A DNA stretch of 64,000 nt from Actinomadura atramentaria DSM 43919 (GTDB lineage Bacteria; Actinomycetota; Actinomycetes; Streptosporangiales; Streptosporangiaceae). This document shows positions 25,266 to 33,422 of the stretch, piece after piece. The stretch covers positions 1 through 64,000 of the forward strand of contig NZ_KB907223.1 of assembly GCF_000381885.1 (NCBI RefSeq), in the 5' to 3' direction. The position numbers were made by a program, and so were the translations under genes. The notes below the pieces were generated by a model. It was not told where the DNA came from. It was given only the letters and a program-made list of their open reading frames with translations, and did no database searches. Numbering within the stretch: the stretch's first letter is position 1; each line of letters begins with the position of its first letter.

Positions 25266-25355
25266 CCCGCGTTCCGTCCAATGGAACCTCCGGCCCGGAG
25301 CGGGTCGCGAGCGGCCACGATGCCACCGGAACCCCCGCGACGGAAGGACGAACCC

Positions 25356-26954
25356 GTGGACGCTGACCTCCCCGTGCTCATCGTCGGCGGCGGGCCGGTC
25401 GGGCTCGCGGCGGCGCTGGAACTGGCCCACCACGGCGTGGCCGCGACCGTCGTCGAGCCGCGCGCGTCCGTCGACCACGCCCGGCCGCGCGCCAAGACCA
25501 CCTCGGCCCGCACGATGGAGCACCTGCGCCGCTGGGGCCTGGCCCGGACGCTGCGCGAGCGCGCGCCGCTGCCGCAGGCGTGGTCGGACGAGGTCGTGTT
25601 CTGCACGACGCTGCTCGGCCGCGAGGTCGCCCGGTTCGACCGCTGCTTCGGCCTGGACCTGCTGCGCGACGACCTGGTCGCCGAGGGCGGCCAGCAGGTC
25701 CCGCAGCCGCTGGTGGAGAGCGTTCTGCGGGAGGCCGTCGAGGCGCGGCCCGGGCCGGTGCTGCTGACCGGCGCGACCGTCACCGGGCTGCGGCAGGACG
25801 CGGACGGCGTGGACGTGGACGTCCGCGACGCCGCCGGGGACCGCACCCTGCGCGCGTCCTACGTGATCGGCTGCGACGGCGGGCGCAGCGTCGTCCGCGA
25901 CGCGATCGGCGCGGCGCTGGAGGGCGACGACGACAGCCGCCCCAACTTCAACGTCGTGTTCCGCGCGCCGGGCCTCGCGGACCGCGTCCCGCACGGCCGC
26001 GCCGTGCAGTACTGGGTGCTCGACCCGGGCCGCCCCGGGCTCGTCGGCCGCCTGGACCTCGACGACGCCTGGTGGTGCATCGGCATCGGCGTGGACGCCG
26101 AGCGCGGGTCCGCCGACCCGGTCGGGATGGTCCGCGCGCTCATCGGGGACGCGGACGGCGAGGTCCCGATCGAGGTCGTCGCCACCGACCCGTGGCGCGC
26201 CCGGATGCGGCTCGCGGACCGCTACCGCAGCGGCCGGGTGTTCCTCGCGGGCGACGCCGCGCACCTGAACCCGCCGTGGGGCGGGCACGGGTTCAACACC
26301 GGCGTCGGGGACGCCGTGGACCTCGGCTGGAAGCTCGCCGCCGTCCTGTCCGGCTGGGCCCCCGCCGGGCTGCTGGACAGCTACGAGGCCGAGCGGCGGC
26401 CCGTCGCGGCCGCGACGATCGACGCGGCGGCGCGGAACATGGCCGTGCTCACGCCCGAACTCGGGGACCGCCGGCTCGTCGGCGCCGACGAGGAGTTCCG
26501 CGCCGCCAAGCCCGCCGTCGAGGCGGCCGTGCGCCGGACGAAGTCGGCGGAGTTCCGCAGCCTCGGGCTCGTCCTCGGGACGGCCTACGGCGACTCGCCG
26601 AACGTCGTCGGGGGCGCGGCGGCGGACGAATGGGACCATTCGGTCTATGAGCCGGAGGCGGCCCCCGGCGCGCGGCTCCCGCACGTCTGGCTCGGCCCCG
26701 ACGAGTCGCTGTACGACCGGCTCGGCCCGGGATTCTCGCTCGTCGGGGATCTGGGGGAGCCGGGCGCGGCACCGATCGCGGCGGCGGCCCGGCGGCGCGG
26801 CGTCCCGCTCGCGGAGGTGGCGTACAAGCGGGCGGACGCGCTGTTCGGCGCGCCGCTCGTCCTGGTGCGGCCCGACCAGCACGTCGCGTGGCGCGGCGCG
26901 GCGAGCGCCGATCCGGACGCGCTGTGGGCGGCGGTCCTCGGCGACGCCCGTTAG
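25356..26954 (+). CDS. FAD-dependent aromatic monooxygenase (MhpA/polyketide hydroxylase type)
   Basis: 532 aa from GTG 25356 (GAAGGACG upstream; an in-frame ATG at 25320 is less well placed). It has the GxGxxG motif (VLIVGGGPVGLAAALELAHH), a DG motif (YVIGCDGGRSVVRDAIG), a GD motif (VFLAGDAAHLNPPWGGHGFN) and a thioredoxin-like C-terminal domain (from about residue 430, ending LVLVRPDQHVAWRGAA). Likely an NAD(P)H-dependent hydroxylase of a phenolic or polyketide-like substrate. It follows an IclR regulator on the same strand. Confidence 0.88.
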   Translation: MDADLPVLIVGGGPVGLAAALELAHHGVAATVVEPRASVDHARPRAKTTSARTMEHLRRWGLARTLRERAPLPQAWSDEVVFCTTLLGREVARFDRCFGLDLLRDDLVAEGGQQVPQPLVESVLREAVEARPGPVLLTGATVTGLRQDADGVDVDVRDAAGDRTLRASYVIGCDGGRSVVRDAIGAALEGDDDSRPNFNVVFRAPGLADRVPHGRAVQYWVLDPGRPGLVGRLDLDDAWWCIGIGVDAERGSADPVGMVRALIGDADGEVPIEVVATDPWRARMRLADRYRSGRVFLAGDAAHLNPPWGGHGFNTGVGDAVDLGWKLAAVLSGWAPAGLLDSYEAERRPVAAATIDAAARNMAVLTPELGDRRLVGADEEFRAAKPAVEAAVRRTKSAEFRSLGLVLGTAYGDSPNVVGGAAADEWDHSVYEPEAAPGARLPHVWLGPDESLYDRLGPGFSLVGDLGEPGAAPIAAAARRRGVPLAEVAYKRADALFGAPLVLVRPDQHVAWRGAASADPDALWAAVLGDAR

Positions 26955-27059
26955 CGGGTTTCTGAAATTCGGCTTTTGTCGGAAATGCTCGCGGCCGGAC
27001 CGCGCATTCGCCCGCCGAATCCCGGAAATTCCCTGACCGGGCGCGCGGCGAAGGTCAGG

Positions 27060-28022
27060 ATGGAAAGCATGAACGGTGCGAAGTCCTTTCCCCTCATGCC
27101 CGGATACGACCACATCCAGATCGTCGCCGACCTCGACCCGGTCGCCGCCGTGCGGGACGGGGAGCTCGGGGAGCGGATGCGCGCCTACCCCAAGCTGTTC
27201 TCGCCCGAGCGCCCCGAGTTCGGCTTCGCCGTCCAGCGCGGCGCCGAGTGGCGCGTCGCCGAACTCGGCTGCCCCGACCCGGCGACCGCCCGCATCGCGC
27301 TGGGGGCGCGCCTGCGCCAGACCGCCCGCGAGGCCGACGCGGAGGCGGCGGACGCGATGCTCGCCGCCGCCGCGCGCCTCGACCCCGAGGACGGGGAGCA
27401 GCTCGCCAAGGACGAGTGGGAGATCGGGGACCGGCGCTACCGCGTCATTCGCGTCGAGAAGTTCACGCTGCTGCGCACCGGGGAGCTGGAGCCGCCGCGC
27501 GCCGGCGACACCGACCCCGCCGACGGCCGCGACCCGGCGCGCGGGTGGCTCATCGACCCGCCCGCCCCGGCCGGGCCGTGGGAGGCTCAGTTCCGGCTGA
27601 ACCTGGTCGGGTACCTGCCGCCGCCCGAGACCGTCCCGGCGGCGGCCGAGACCGAGGCGCGGCACGCGGTGCGCACCCACCCCGGCGTCGTCCTGCTGCC
27701 GCCCAGCTTCACGGTCATCGAGGTCGACGGCGAGCGGTGGAAGCCGTTCACCAGCGGCCACGGGCCCGCCGCCGCGCGGACCATGCTGGCGACGTACTGG
27801 ACGCAGATCCTCCCGGTGCTGCGGCGGCACCGCGGCGGGCCGCCGACGCCCGAGGACCTCGCCGAGTGGCAGGCGGCGGCGGACGCGATCGAGGCGTCCC
27901 CCGGCCCCGACTTCACGGCGTTCGGCCGCTCGTTCCGAATGGTCCGCATCACCCGCGCCGTACGCGTCGGGCGGGACGGCCCCGAAGGCCCCCGCCCGAC
28001 GGACCAGGATCTTTACGGCTGA
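27060..28022 (+). CDS. DUF5954 family protein
   Basis: 320 aa from ATG 27060 (AAGG at 27051; ATG 27069 is an alternative). The pattern FPLMPGYDHIQIVADLDPVA, then WEIGDRRYRVIRVEKFTLLR, and the C-terminal FRMVRITRAVRVGRDGPEGP match DUF5954 proteins of actinomycetes, which have no assigned function. The protein is soluble, without signal peptide or membrane segment. It is convergent with the aquaporin gene, with a stem-loop between them. Confidence 0.75.
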   Translation: MESMNGAKSFPLMPGYDHIQIVADLDPVAAVRDGELGERMRAYPKLFSPERPEFGFAVQRGAEWRVAELGCPDPATARIALGARLRQTAREADAEAADAMLAAAARLDPEDGEQLAKDEWEIGDRRYRVIRVEKFTLLRTGELEPPRAGDTDPADGRDPARGWLIDPPAPAGPWEAQFRLNLVGYLPPPETVPAAAETEARHAVRTHPGVVLLPPSFTVIEVDGERWKPFTSGHGPAAARTMLATYWTQILPVLRRHRGGPPTPEDLAEWQAAADAIEASPGPDFTAFGRSFRMVRITRAVRVGRDGPEGPRPTDQDLYG

Positions 28023-28106
28023 ATTTCCAAAGTCCCGGCCTACGGCCCTCGCCTGGCGGCTCGGGCCTCACCGGGCCTGTGCGAGCGCGGCATCGCTTCG
28101 CGATCC

Positions 28107-28144
28107 GGCCGGGGAAGCTCGCCTCCGGCGTCGCTTCCCCGGCC
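28107..28144. terminator. Stem-loop between convergent genes
   Basis: Perfect 12-bp stem GGCCGGGGAAGC/GCTTCCCCGGCC (28107-28118 with 28133-28144), 14-nt loop and no T-tract. It lies between the DUF5954 gene (+) and the aquaporin gene (-) and could serve both. Confidence 0.7.
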
Positions 28145-28188
28145 AGGTAACGCACTCGCGCTGTGGCTGAGGCACTTCGAGGCGGACC

Positions 28189-28977
28189 CTAGCCGGGGGA
28201 GCCGTCGTCCGGCGGGTTTCCCGGCTGGGGCTCGGCGCCGGCGCGCTCCTCGGTCGGCGGGGCCGTCGCGATCCGCGCGGGCCCGTTGAAGAACATGTGG
28301 ATCGCCGCCGCCAGCACCGCGCCGACGAACGGCGCGAGGATGAACAGCCACACCTGGTGCAGCGCCGTCCCGCCCGCGATCAGCGCCGGGCCGAGCGACC
28401 GCGCCGGGTTCACCGACGTGCCGGTGATCGCGAGGCCGATGAGGTGGGCCGTCGCGAGCGCGAAGCCGATGACCAGGCCCGCCGTCGTGCGGTCGGCGGT
28501 CTTGCTCGTCACGGCCAGGACGGCGAACACGAAGAACGCCGTCAGGATGACCTCGACGAGGAACGCGCCGCCCGCGTTGATGTGGATGAGGCTCAGCGAC
28601 CCCCAGCCGTCCGCGCCGAGGCCCGTCGTGGGACGGCGGTACAGCGGCGAGGCCGAGTACGTCGCCCAGAGCAGCAGCGCGCCGATGATGCCGCCGAGGA
28701 ACTGGGCGATCCAGTAGCCGACCGCGCCGCGCGGGCTGATGCGGCCGACCAGCAGCGCGCCGAGCGTGACGGCCGGGTTGACGTGCGCCCCCGAGATCGG
28801 CGACAGCACGTACGTCAGGACGAGCACGACGAGACCGAACGTCAGCGCGGTCGCGACGACGCCGGCCGACAGGCTCCGCCCGGTGACGCCGAAGCCGAAC
28901 GACAGGGTCGCCACGCCCACGGCGAAGTAGACGAGGAGCGCCGTCCCCAGGAATTCCGCCACGAGTTTCTTGAGCAT
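28189..28977 (-). CDS. Aquaporin (MIP family, AqpZ-like)
   Basis: 262 aa with six membrane segments and both NPA boxes (SGAHVNPAVTLG and TGTSVNPARSLG). By alignment with E. coli AqpZ, the four aromatic/arginine filter residues read Phe (TFGLVV), His (ATAHLIG), Thr and Arg (GTSVNPAR), the combination of a water-selective channel, unlike the wider glycerol facilitators. The C-terminal tail is hydrophilic (Pro/Glu-rich). It is divergent from cobF. Confidence 0.9.
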   Translation of the reverse strand: MLKKLVAEFLGTALLVYFAVGVATLSFGFGVTGRSLSAGVVATALTFGLVVLVLTYVLSPISGAHVNPAVTLGALLVGRISPRGAVGYWIAQFLGGIIGALLLWATYSASPLYRRPTTGLGADGWGSLSLIHINAGGAFLVEVILTAFFVFAVLAVTSKTADRTTAGLVIGFALATAHLIGLAITGTSVNPARSLGPALIAGGTALHQVWLFILAPFVGAVLAAAIHMFFNGPARIATAPPTEERAGAEPQPGNPPDDGSPG

Positions 28978-29142
28978 TGGTCCCACTTTCCGAGGATTGT
29001 GGTTTCCCGCTCCGTACCCCCGGCCGCCGCGCGGTGGTGCGCGTTCCGGGGCGCTCCGGGACGTTCCGGGACGAAGACTTGACGCGGGCTTTCCCGGACG
29101 GCCCGGTCCGGCCGGGTGCCCGGTATGCGGGAGAATGGCGCG

Positions 29143-29910
29143 GTGAGAAGGATCATCGTGATCGGGATCGGCGCGGGCGACCCCGAGCAGGTCACCGTGC
29201 AGGCCGTCCGGGCGCTGAACCGCGTCGACGTGTTCTTCGTCCTGGACAAGGGCGACGTCAAGCGGGAGCTGGTGGACCTGCGGCAGGAGATCCTCGACCG
29301 CTACGTCGAGGGGCGGGAGTACCGCGTCGCGGTCGGCCGCGACCCCGACCGCGACCGGGCGAGCGGCGCGTACGCCGAGGCCGTCGCGGACTGGCGGCGG
29401 CGGCGCGCGGACGTCTGCGCGGGGCTGATCGCGGAACACCTCGCGGACGGCGAGACCGGCGCGTTCCTGGTCTGGGGCGACCCGGCCCTGTACGACAGCA
29501 CGCTGGCGATCCTCGACGACCTGCGCGAACGCGGCGCGCTGGACGCCGAGGTGGAGGTCGTCCCGGGCATCAGCAGCGTCTCGGCGCTCGCGGCGCGGCA
29601 CGGGACGGTCCTGAACCGCGTCGGCCGCCCGGTGCAGATCACGACGGGCCGGCGGCTCGCGGAGCGCTGGCCGGACGACGCGGACGACGTCGTGGTCATG
29701 CTCGACGCCCGCGACGCCTTCGCCGGTCTCGGCGGGGACGTCGAGATCTTCTGGGGCGCCTACCTCGGCATGCCCGACGAGATCCTGATCTCCGGGCGGC
29801 TGCCCGACGTCGCCGCGCAGATCGCCGAGGCGCGCGCCGAGGCCCGCCGCCGCAAGGGCTGGATCATGGACACCTACCTGCTGCGCCGGTCCGCGCCCGC
29901 GGCCGACTAG
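29143..29910 (+). CDS. cobF: Precorrin-6A synthase (deacetylating)
   Basis: 255 aa from GTG 29143 (GGGAG 8 bp upstream). Tetrapyrrole methylase fold: the N-terminal glycine loop IVIGIGAGDPEQVTVQA, then FLVWGDPALYDSTLAILDDL and VEVVPGISSVSALAARHG, as in CobF. CobF methylates C-1 of precorrin-5 with SAM and releases acetate in the aerobic cobalamin pathway. No other cobalamin gene is nearby; actinomycete cobF often stands alone. The purple acid phosphatase starts 90 bp downstream on the same strand. Confidence 0.9.
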   Translation: MRRIIVIGIGAGDPEQVTVQAVRALNRVDVFFVLDKGDVKRELVDLRQEILDRYVEGREYRVAVGRDPDRDRASGAYAEAVADWRRRRADVCAGLIAEHLADGETGAFLVWGDPALYDSTLAILDDLRERGALDAEVEVVPGISSVSALAARHGTVLNRVGRPVQITTGRRLAERWPDDADDVVVMLDARDAFAGLGGDVEIFWGAYLGMPDEILISGRLPDVAAQIAEARAEARRRKGWIMDTYLLRRSAPAAD

Positions 29911-30000
29911 CGTTCACCCGCCCGTCCACCCGGGCGTCACGTCCCGCTCACCTGCGAGGTGGATCGTTCCAGCCGCGAACGACCACCGAGGGAGGCCCGC

Positions 30001-31575
30001 GTGACGGACGGAACGAGCAGGCGGCAGGTGCTGCGGGGACTGGGCGGGGCGGCGATCGCCGTCCCGGTGCTCGGCCGGGCGGGGACCGCCGCCGCGCTGG
30101 TGACGACGCCGGACCGGGCGGGCGCGCCCGCGCCCGAGCAGCTCCACCTGCAGTTCGGCGCGGACGCGGCGCGCGAGATGGCGGTGTCCTGGGCCGCGCC
30201 GCGGCGCGTCGCCCGGCCGCTGGTGCGCCTCGGCCGCCCCGGGCACGGGTTCGGCACGACCGTCCGGGCGCGCGAGCGCGTCTACACCGAGGCGCTGACC
30301 GGCGAGCGCGTCTTCACGTACCACGCCGAGCTGCCCCGGCTGAGCCCCGACACCGGCTACGTCTACCGCGTCGAGCACGACGGGGCCGCGCCGGTCGCGG
30401 GCTCGTTCCGCACCGCGCCGCACGGCCGGTCCAGGGGCTTCCGGTTCACCAGCTTCGGGGACCAGGCGATCCCGGCGGCGGTCGGCGCGGGCCTCGGCCC
30501 GGCGACGCCCAACGCCGGGTACGTCGTGGACGCCGTGGACCGGCTCGACCCGCTGTTCCACCTGCTCAACGGCGACCTGTGCTACGCCAACGTCAGCGAC
30601 GACCCGGTGGGGACGTGGCGGTCGTTCTTCGCCAACAACCAGCGGTCGGCGAGCCGCCGCCCGTGGATGCCGTGCGCGGGCAACCACGAGAACGAGGTCG
30701 GCAACGGCCCGCAGGGCTACGAGGCGTACCGGACGCGGTTCGCGCTGCCCGACAACGGCTCGCGCGAGTTCTCCGGCAACTGGTACGCGTTCACGGTCGG
30801 CCCGATCCGCGTGGTCTCGCTGAACAACGACGACGTGTGCCTCCAGGACGGCGCGTTCAGCGCGTACCGCCGCGACCACGTCCCCGGCTACGACGCCAAG
30901 GGCTACGACCCCTACATCCGCGGCTACAGCCGGGGCGAGCAGAAGCGGTGGCTGGAGCGGACGCTGCGCGCGGCGGCGCACGATCCGGCGATCGACTGGA
31001 TCGTCGTGTGCATGCACCAGGTCGCGATGTCGTCGGCGCACTTCAACGGCGCGGACCTCGGCATCCGGCAGGAGTGGCTGCCGCTGTTCGACGAGTACGG
31101 GGTGGACCTGGTGCTGGCGGGGCACGAGCACCACTTCGAGCGGACGTTCCCCGTCCGGGGCGTGCTGCCGGGCAGCGCGCTGCTGACGCCCGCGCCGCGC
31201 GAGACGGACCCGTCGGTCATCGACACGACCAAGGGCGCCGTCCACATGATCATCGGCGGCGGCGGGCACTCGTCGGCGACGCCGTGGTCGGCGTTCGACA
31301 GCCCCAACGACGGCGTCGTGATCACGGGCGTCGGCGCGGGCGGGCCGCGCAGCGGGCGGGCGTCGAAGTTCGCGACCGAGCCCGCGCCGTGGTCGGCGTA
31401 CCGGGACCTCATGCGCCCCTACGGGTTCGCGTCGTTCGACTTCGAGCCGCATGCGAAGCGCGGGCACACGCAGATCACGGTGACGCACTACGGAGCCGAT
31501 CTCGGCTCGCGGAACTACGAGGAACTGGACCGGTTCGTCCTGCGCAAGCCGATCGGCGGCCGGCCCGGCCGGTGA
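30001..31575 (+). CDS. Tat-exported purple acid phosphatase-like metallophosphoesterase
   Basis: 524 aa from GTG 30001 (GAGGGAGG upstream). Twin-arginine signal TSRRQVLRGLGGAAIAVPVL at the N-terminus. A fibronectin-like N-terminal domain (about 45-135) is followed by the catalytic domain with all purple acid phosphatase blocks: FTSFGDQ, LNGDLCYAN, CAGNHENE, VVCMHQ and LAGHEHHFER. Folded export with its metal cofactor (Fe/Zn or Fe/Mn) is consistent with Tat. It likely releases phosphate from organic esters outside the cell; a pho box was not recognised upstream. Confidence 0.9.
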   Translation: MTDGTSRRQVLRGLGGAAIAVPVLGRAGTAAALVTTPDRAGAPAPEQLHLQFGADAAREMAVSWAAPRRVARPLVRLGRPGHGFGTTVRARERVYTEALTGERVFTYHAELPRLSPDTGYVYRVEHDGAAPVAGSFRTAPHGRSRGFRFTSFGDQAIPAAVGAGLGPATPNAGYVVDAVDRLDPLFHLLNGDLCYANVSDDPVGTWRSFFANNQRSASRRPWMPCAGNHENEVGNGPQGYEAYRTRFALPDNGSREFSGNWYAFTVGPIRVVSLNNDDVCLQDGAFSAYRRDHVPGYDAKGYDPYIRGYSRGEQKRWLERTLRAAAHDPAIDWIVVCMHQVAMSSAHFNGADLGIRQEWLPLFDEYGVDLVLAGHEHHFERTFPVRGVLPGSALLTPAPRETDPSVIDTTKGAVHMIIGGGGHSSATPWSAFDSPNDGVVITGVGAGGPRSGRASKFATEPAPWSAYRDLMRPYGFASFDFEPHAKRGHTQITVTHYGADLGSRNYEELDRFVLRKPIGGRPGR

Positions 31576-31596
31576 CGGCGGACCGGACCGAGCCGC

Positions 31597-31612
31597 TACT
31601 ACACTCGTAGCA
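31597..31612. promoter_or_regulatory. BlaI/MecI-box-like palindrome
   Basis: TACTAC-ACTC-GTAGCA, a nearly perfect inverted repeat 41 bp before the terB-like start. It closely resembles the TACTAC..GTAGTA-type operator reported for actinobacterial BlaI, and a BlaI gene is encoded in the same apparent operon, so autoregulation is likely. Confidence 0.65.
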
Positions 31613-31653
31613 GACGGTCCGGCCGGGCCGTCCCCGGTGACGTGGAGGTTTCG

Positions 31654-32109
31654 ATGGCGCTCTGGTCCAGGCTGCGCGAGTCCACCCAGACGATGCAGGA
31701 ACAGCTCAACGCCAAGAAGAACGAACTGAAGAGCGGAGCGTTCCGGGACGCGAGCATGGCGATCTGCGCCCTGGTCGCCGCCGCGGACGGCGTCGTCGAC
31801 CCGGCGGAGCGGCAGCGGACCGCCGCGCTCATCGGCGCCAACGACGTCCTCGCCAACTTCCCGGCCGACGACCTGCGGCAGCGCTTCAACGGCTACCTCG
31901 CCAAACTGGAGGCCGACTTCGAGTTCGGCAAGGTCGGCGTCCTCCAGGACGTCGCGAAGGTGAAGAAGAAGCCCGCCGAGGCGCGCGCCGTCATCCAGAT
32001 CGGCATCGTCATCGGCGGCGCGGACGGGCACTTCGACGACCACGAGAAGGCCGTCGTCCGGGAGGCGTGCTACGCGGTCGGCCTGCCGCCCGCCGAGTTC
32101 GACCTGTGA
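31654..32109 (+). CDS. TerB-family tellurite-resistance-like protein
   Basis: 151 aa from ATG 31654 (TGGAGG at 31644-31649). All-helical TerB domain with paired acidic metal-binding-type loops: ALVAAADGVVDPAERQR and IGIVIGGADGHFDDHEKAVV. The C-terminal helix ends in EFDL. TerB proteins are associated with tellurite resistance and with membrane stress complexes. No other ter genes are present; the next genes are a BlaI regulator and an M56 protease, so the protein may respond to envelope stress in this context. Confidence 0.85.
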   Translation: MALWSRLRESTQTMQEQLNAKKNELKSGAFRDASMAICALVAAADGVVDPAERQRTAALIGANDVLANFPADDLRQRFNGYLAKLEADFEFGKVGVLQDVAKVKKKPAEARAVIQIGIVIGGADGHFDDHEKAVVREACYAVGLPPAEFDL

Positions 32110-32116
32110 TCCCCCC

Positions 32117-32141
32117 GGGGCCGCCCCGCGCGGGCGGCCCC
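32117..32141 (+). terminator. 10-bp stem-loop between terB and blaI
   Basis: GGGGCCGCCC-CGCGC-GGGCGGCCCC: perfect 10-bp arms and a 5-nt loop, without a T-tract. It lies 8 bp after the terB stop and 29 bp before the blaI start. Either a partial terminator or an mRNA-processing hairpin between the two genes. Confidence 0.55.
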
Positions 32142-32169
32142 GCCGACCCGACCCGGTGAGGGGGAGCCC

Positions 32170-32544
32170 GTGTCCCGACGACCGCTCGGCCAGCTCGAAG
32201 CCGAGGTCCTCGCCGCGCTCGCGGCGGCGGGCGCGCCGCTGTCGGCGGGCGACGTCGGCGGCCGCCTCGCGGGCGAACCCGCCTACACGACCGTCAACAC
32301 GATCCTGTTCCGGCTGTACCGCAAGGGCATGGTGACGCGGCGGCGCGACCGGCGGCAGTTCCGGTACGTCCTCGCGGTGGACGAGTCGCGGCTCGTCGCG
32401 AACCGCATGCACCAGCACCTGCGGCACGCCAGCGACCCGCACGGCGTCCTCGCGCAGTTCCTCCAGGAGCTGAGCCCCGAGCAGGAGAACGCGCTGCGCG
32501 ACCTGCTCGACCGCGCGCGCCGCCCCGGGGAGGCCGCGCCGTGA
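32170..32544 (+). CDS. BlaI/MecI/CopY family transcriptional repressor
   Basis: 124 aa from GTG 32170 (GAGGGGGAG upstream). Winged helix typical of BlaI: LGQLEAEVLAALAAAGAPLS, YTTVNTILFRLYRKGMVTRR, RDRRQFRYV, followed by a dimerisation helix (EQENALRDLLDRARR). The family represses its own operon and is inactivated by proteolysis triggered by the partner M56 membrane protease. Its stop codon overlaps the GTG of that protease gene (GTGA), which supports the pair acting together. Confidence 0.92.
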   Translation: MSRRPLGQLEAEVLAALAAAGAPLSAGDVGGRLAGEPAYTTVNTILFRLYRKGMVTRRRDRRQFRYVLAVDESRLVANRMHQHLRHASDPHGVLAQFLQELSPEQENALRDLLDRARRPGEAAP

Positions 32545-33416
32545 CCTGGTTCACGCTGCTGCCCGCCGCGCTCACCCTCACCCTCGGCGTCGTCCTCGGC
32601 CGCGTCGCGCCGCCGCTGCACCCGCGCTGGTCCGCGCGGCTGCTCGCCGTCGTCGCCGGGACCACCGCGACCGCCGTCGCGGGGACGGCGCTGTTCGTCG
32701 CCGTCAACTACGTCGCGACGCTCGCCCCCGCCGCCGCGCGGCGGCTGCCCGAGTGGGCCCTGTTCGGCGACGACGTGGCCGTGCCCGCCGTCCTCGGCGC
32801 GCCCGCGCTGGCGGTGACGCTCGTCAACGCGGCCGTCGTGGCGCGGCTCGCCCGCCGCTGGCGCGCCGACGTGCGGACCGCGCAGCGGCAGGCCGCCGGG
32901 ACCGTGCTGGACACCGACGACCTGGTCGCCGTCGCCGTGCCGGGCCGCGCCGGGGGCGTCCTGGTGTCGCGGGGCCTGCTCGCGGCGCTCGCGCCGCCGC
33001 AACTGCGGGCCGTCCTCGAGCACGAGCTGGCGCACCTGCGGCACCGGCACCACCGGTACCTGGCGGCGGGCGCGCTCGCCGCCGCGACGCTGCCGCCGCT
33101 GCGGCGGCTCAACGAGCGGCTGCGGTTCGCCGTCGAGCGCTGGGCGGACGAGGACGCCGCCGAACGCCTCGGCGACCGGCGGCTCGTCGCCCGCACGATC
33201 GCGCACGTCGCGCTGAGCCGGGGCGCGCGGCCGCCGCTCGCGCCGGGCTTCGCGGACTCGGCCGTCGTCCGGCGCGTCGAGGCGCTGCTCACCGACCCGC
33301 CCGGCCAGAACACCATCAGCGGGCCGGTGACGCTCGCGGGGACGGGCGTGACGACCAGCGGCCTGGCGTCGCTGGCGCTCCAGCTCGACCAGGCCGTGGC
33401 GTTCGTGCTGCACTGA
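32541..33416 (+). CDS. M56-family membrane metalloprotease (BlaR1/MecR1-type, no sensor domain)
   Basis: 291 aa, with membrane segments at about residues 3-20, 33-60 and 80-103, then a zinc protease domain with HELAH (161-165) and a downstream ERWADEDAAERL block supplying the third ligand. There is no penicillin-binding sensor domain, so the inducing signal is unknown. It is translationally coupled to the BlaI repressor it probably controls, and ends 6 bp from the convergent flavoprotein gene. Confidence 0.9.
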   Translation: MTWFTLLPAALTLTLGVVLGRVAPPLHPRWSARLLAVVAGTTATAVAGTALFVAVNYVATLAPAAARRLPEWALFGDDVAVPAVLGAPALAVTLVNAAVVARLARRWRADVRTAQRQAAGTVLDTDDLVAVAVPGRAGGVLVSRGLLAALAPPQLRAVLEHELAHLRHRHHRYLAAGALAAATLPPLRRLNERLRFAVERWADEDAAERLGDRRLVARTIAHVALSRGARPPLAPGFADSAVVRRVEALLTDPPGQNTISGPVTLAGTGVTTSGLASLALQLDQAVAFVLH

Positions 33417-33422
33417 CCGCCG

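Noticed and set aside
22875..27830. Very long minus-strand frame spanning the sigma factor to DUF5954 region
   Set aside because: It crosses several well-supported genes of both strands and reads as shadow sequence throughout except where it coincides with none of them in frame.
32541..33416. Beta-lactam sensor BlaR1
   Set aside because: The protein ends soon after the protease domain and has no C-terminal penicillin-binding sensor, so a beta-lactam-specific role is not supported.
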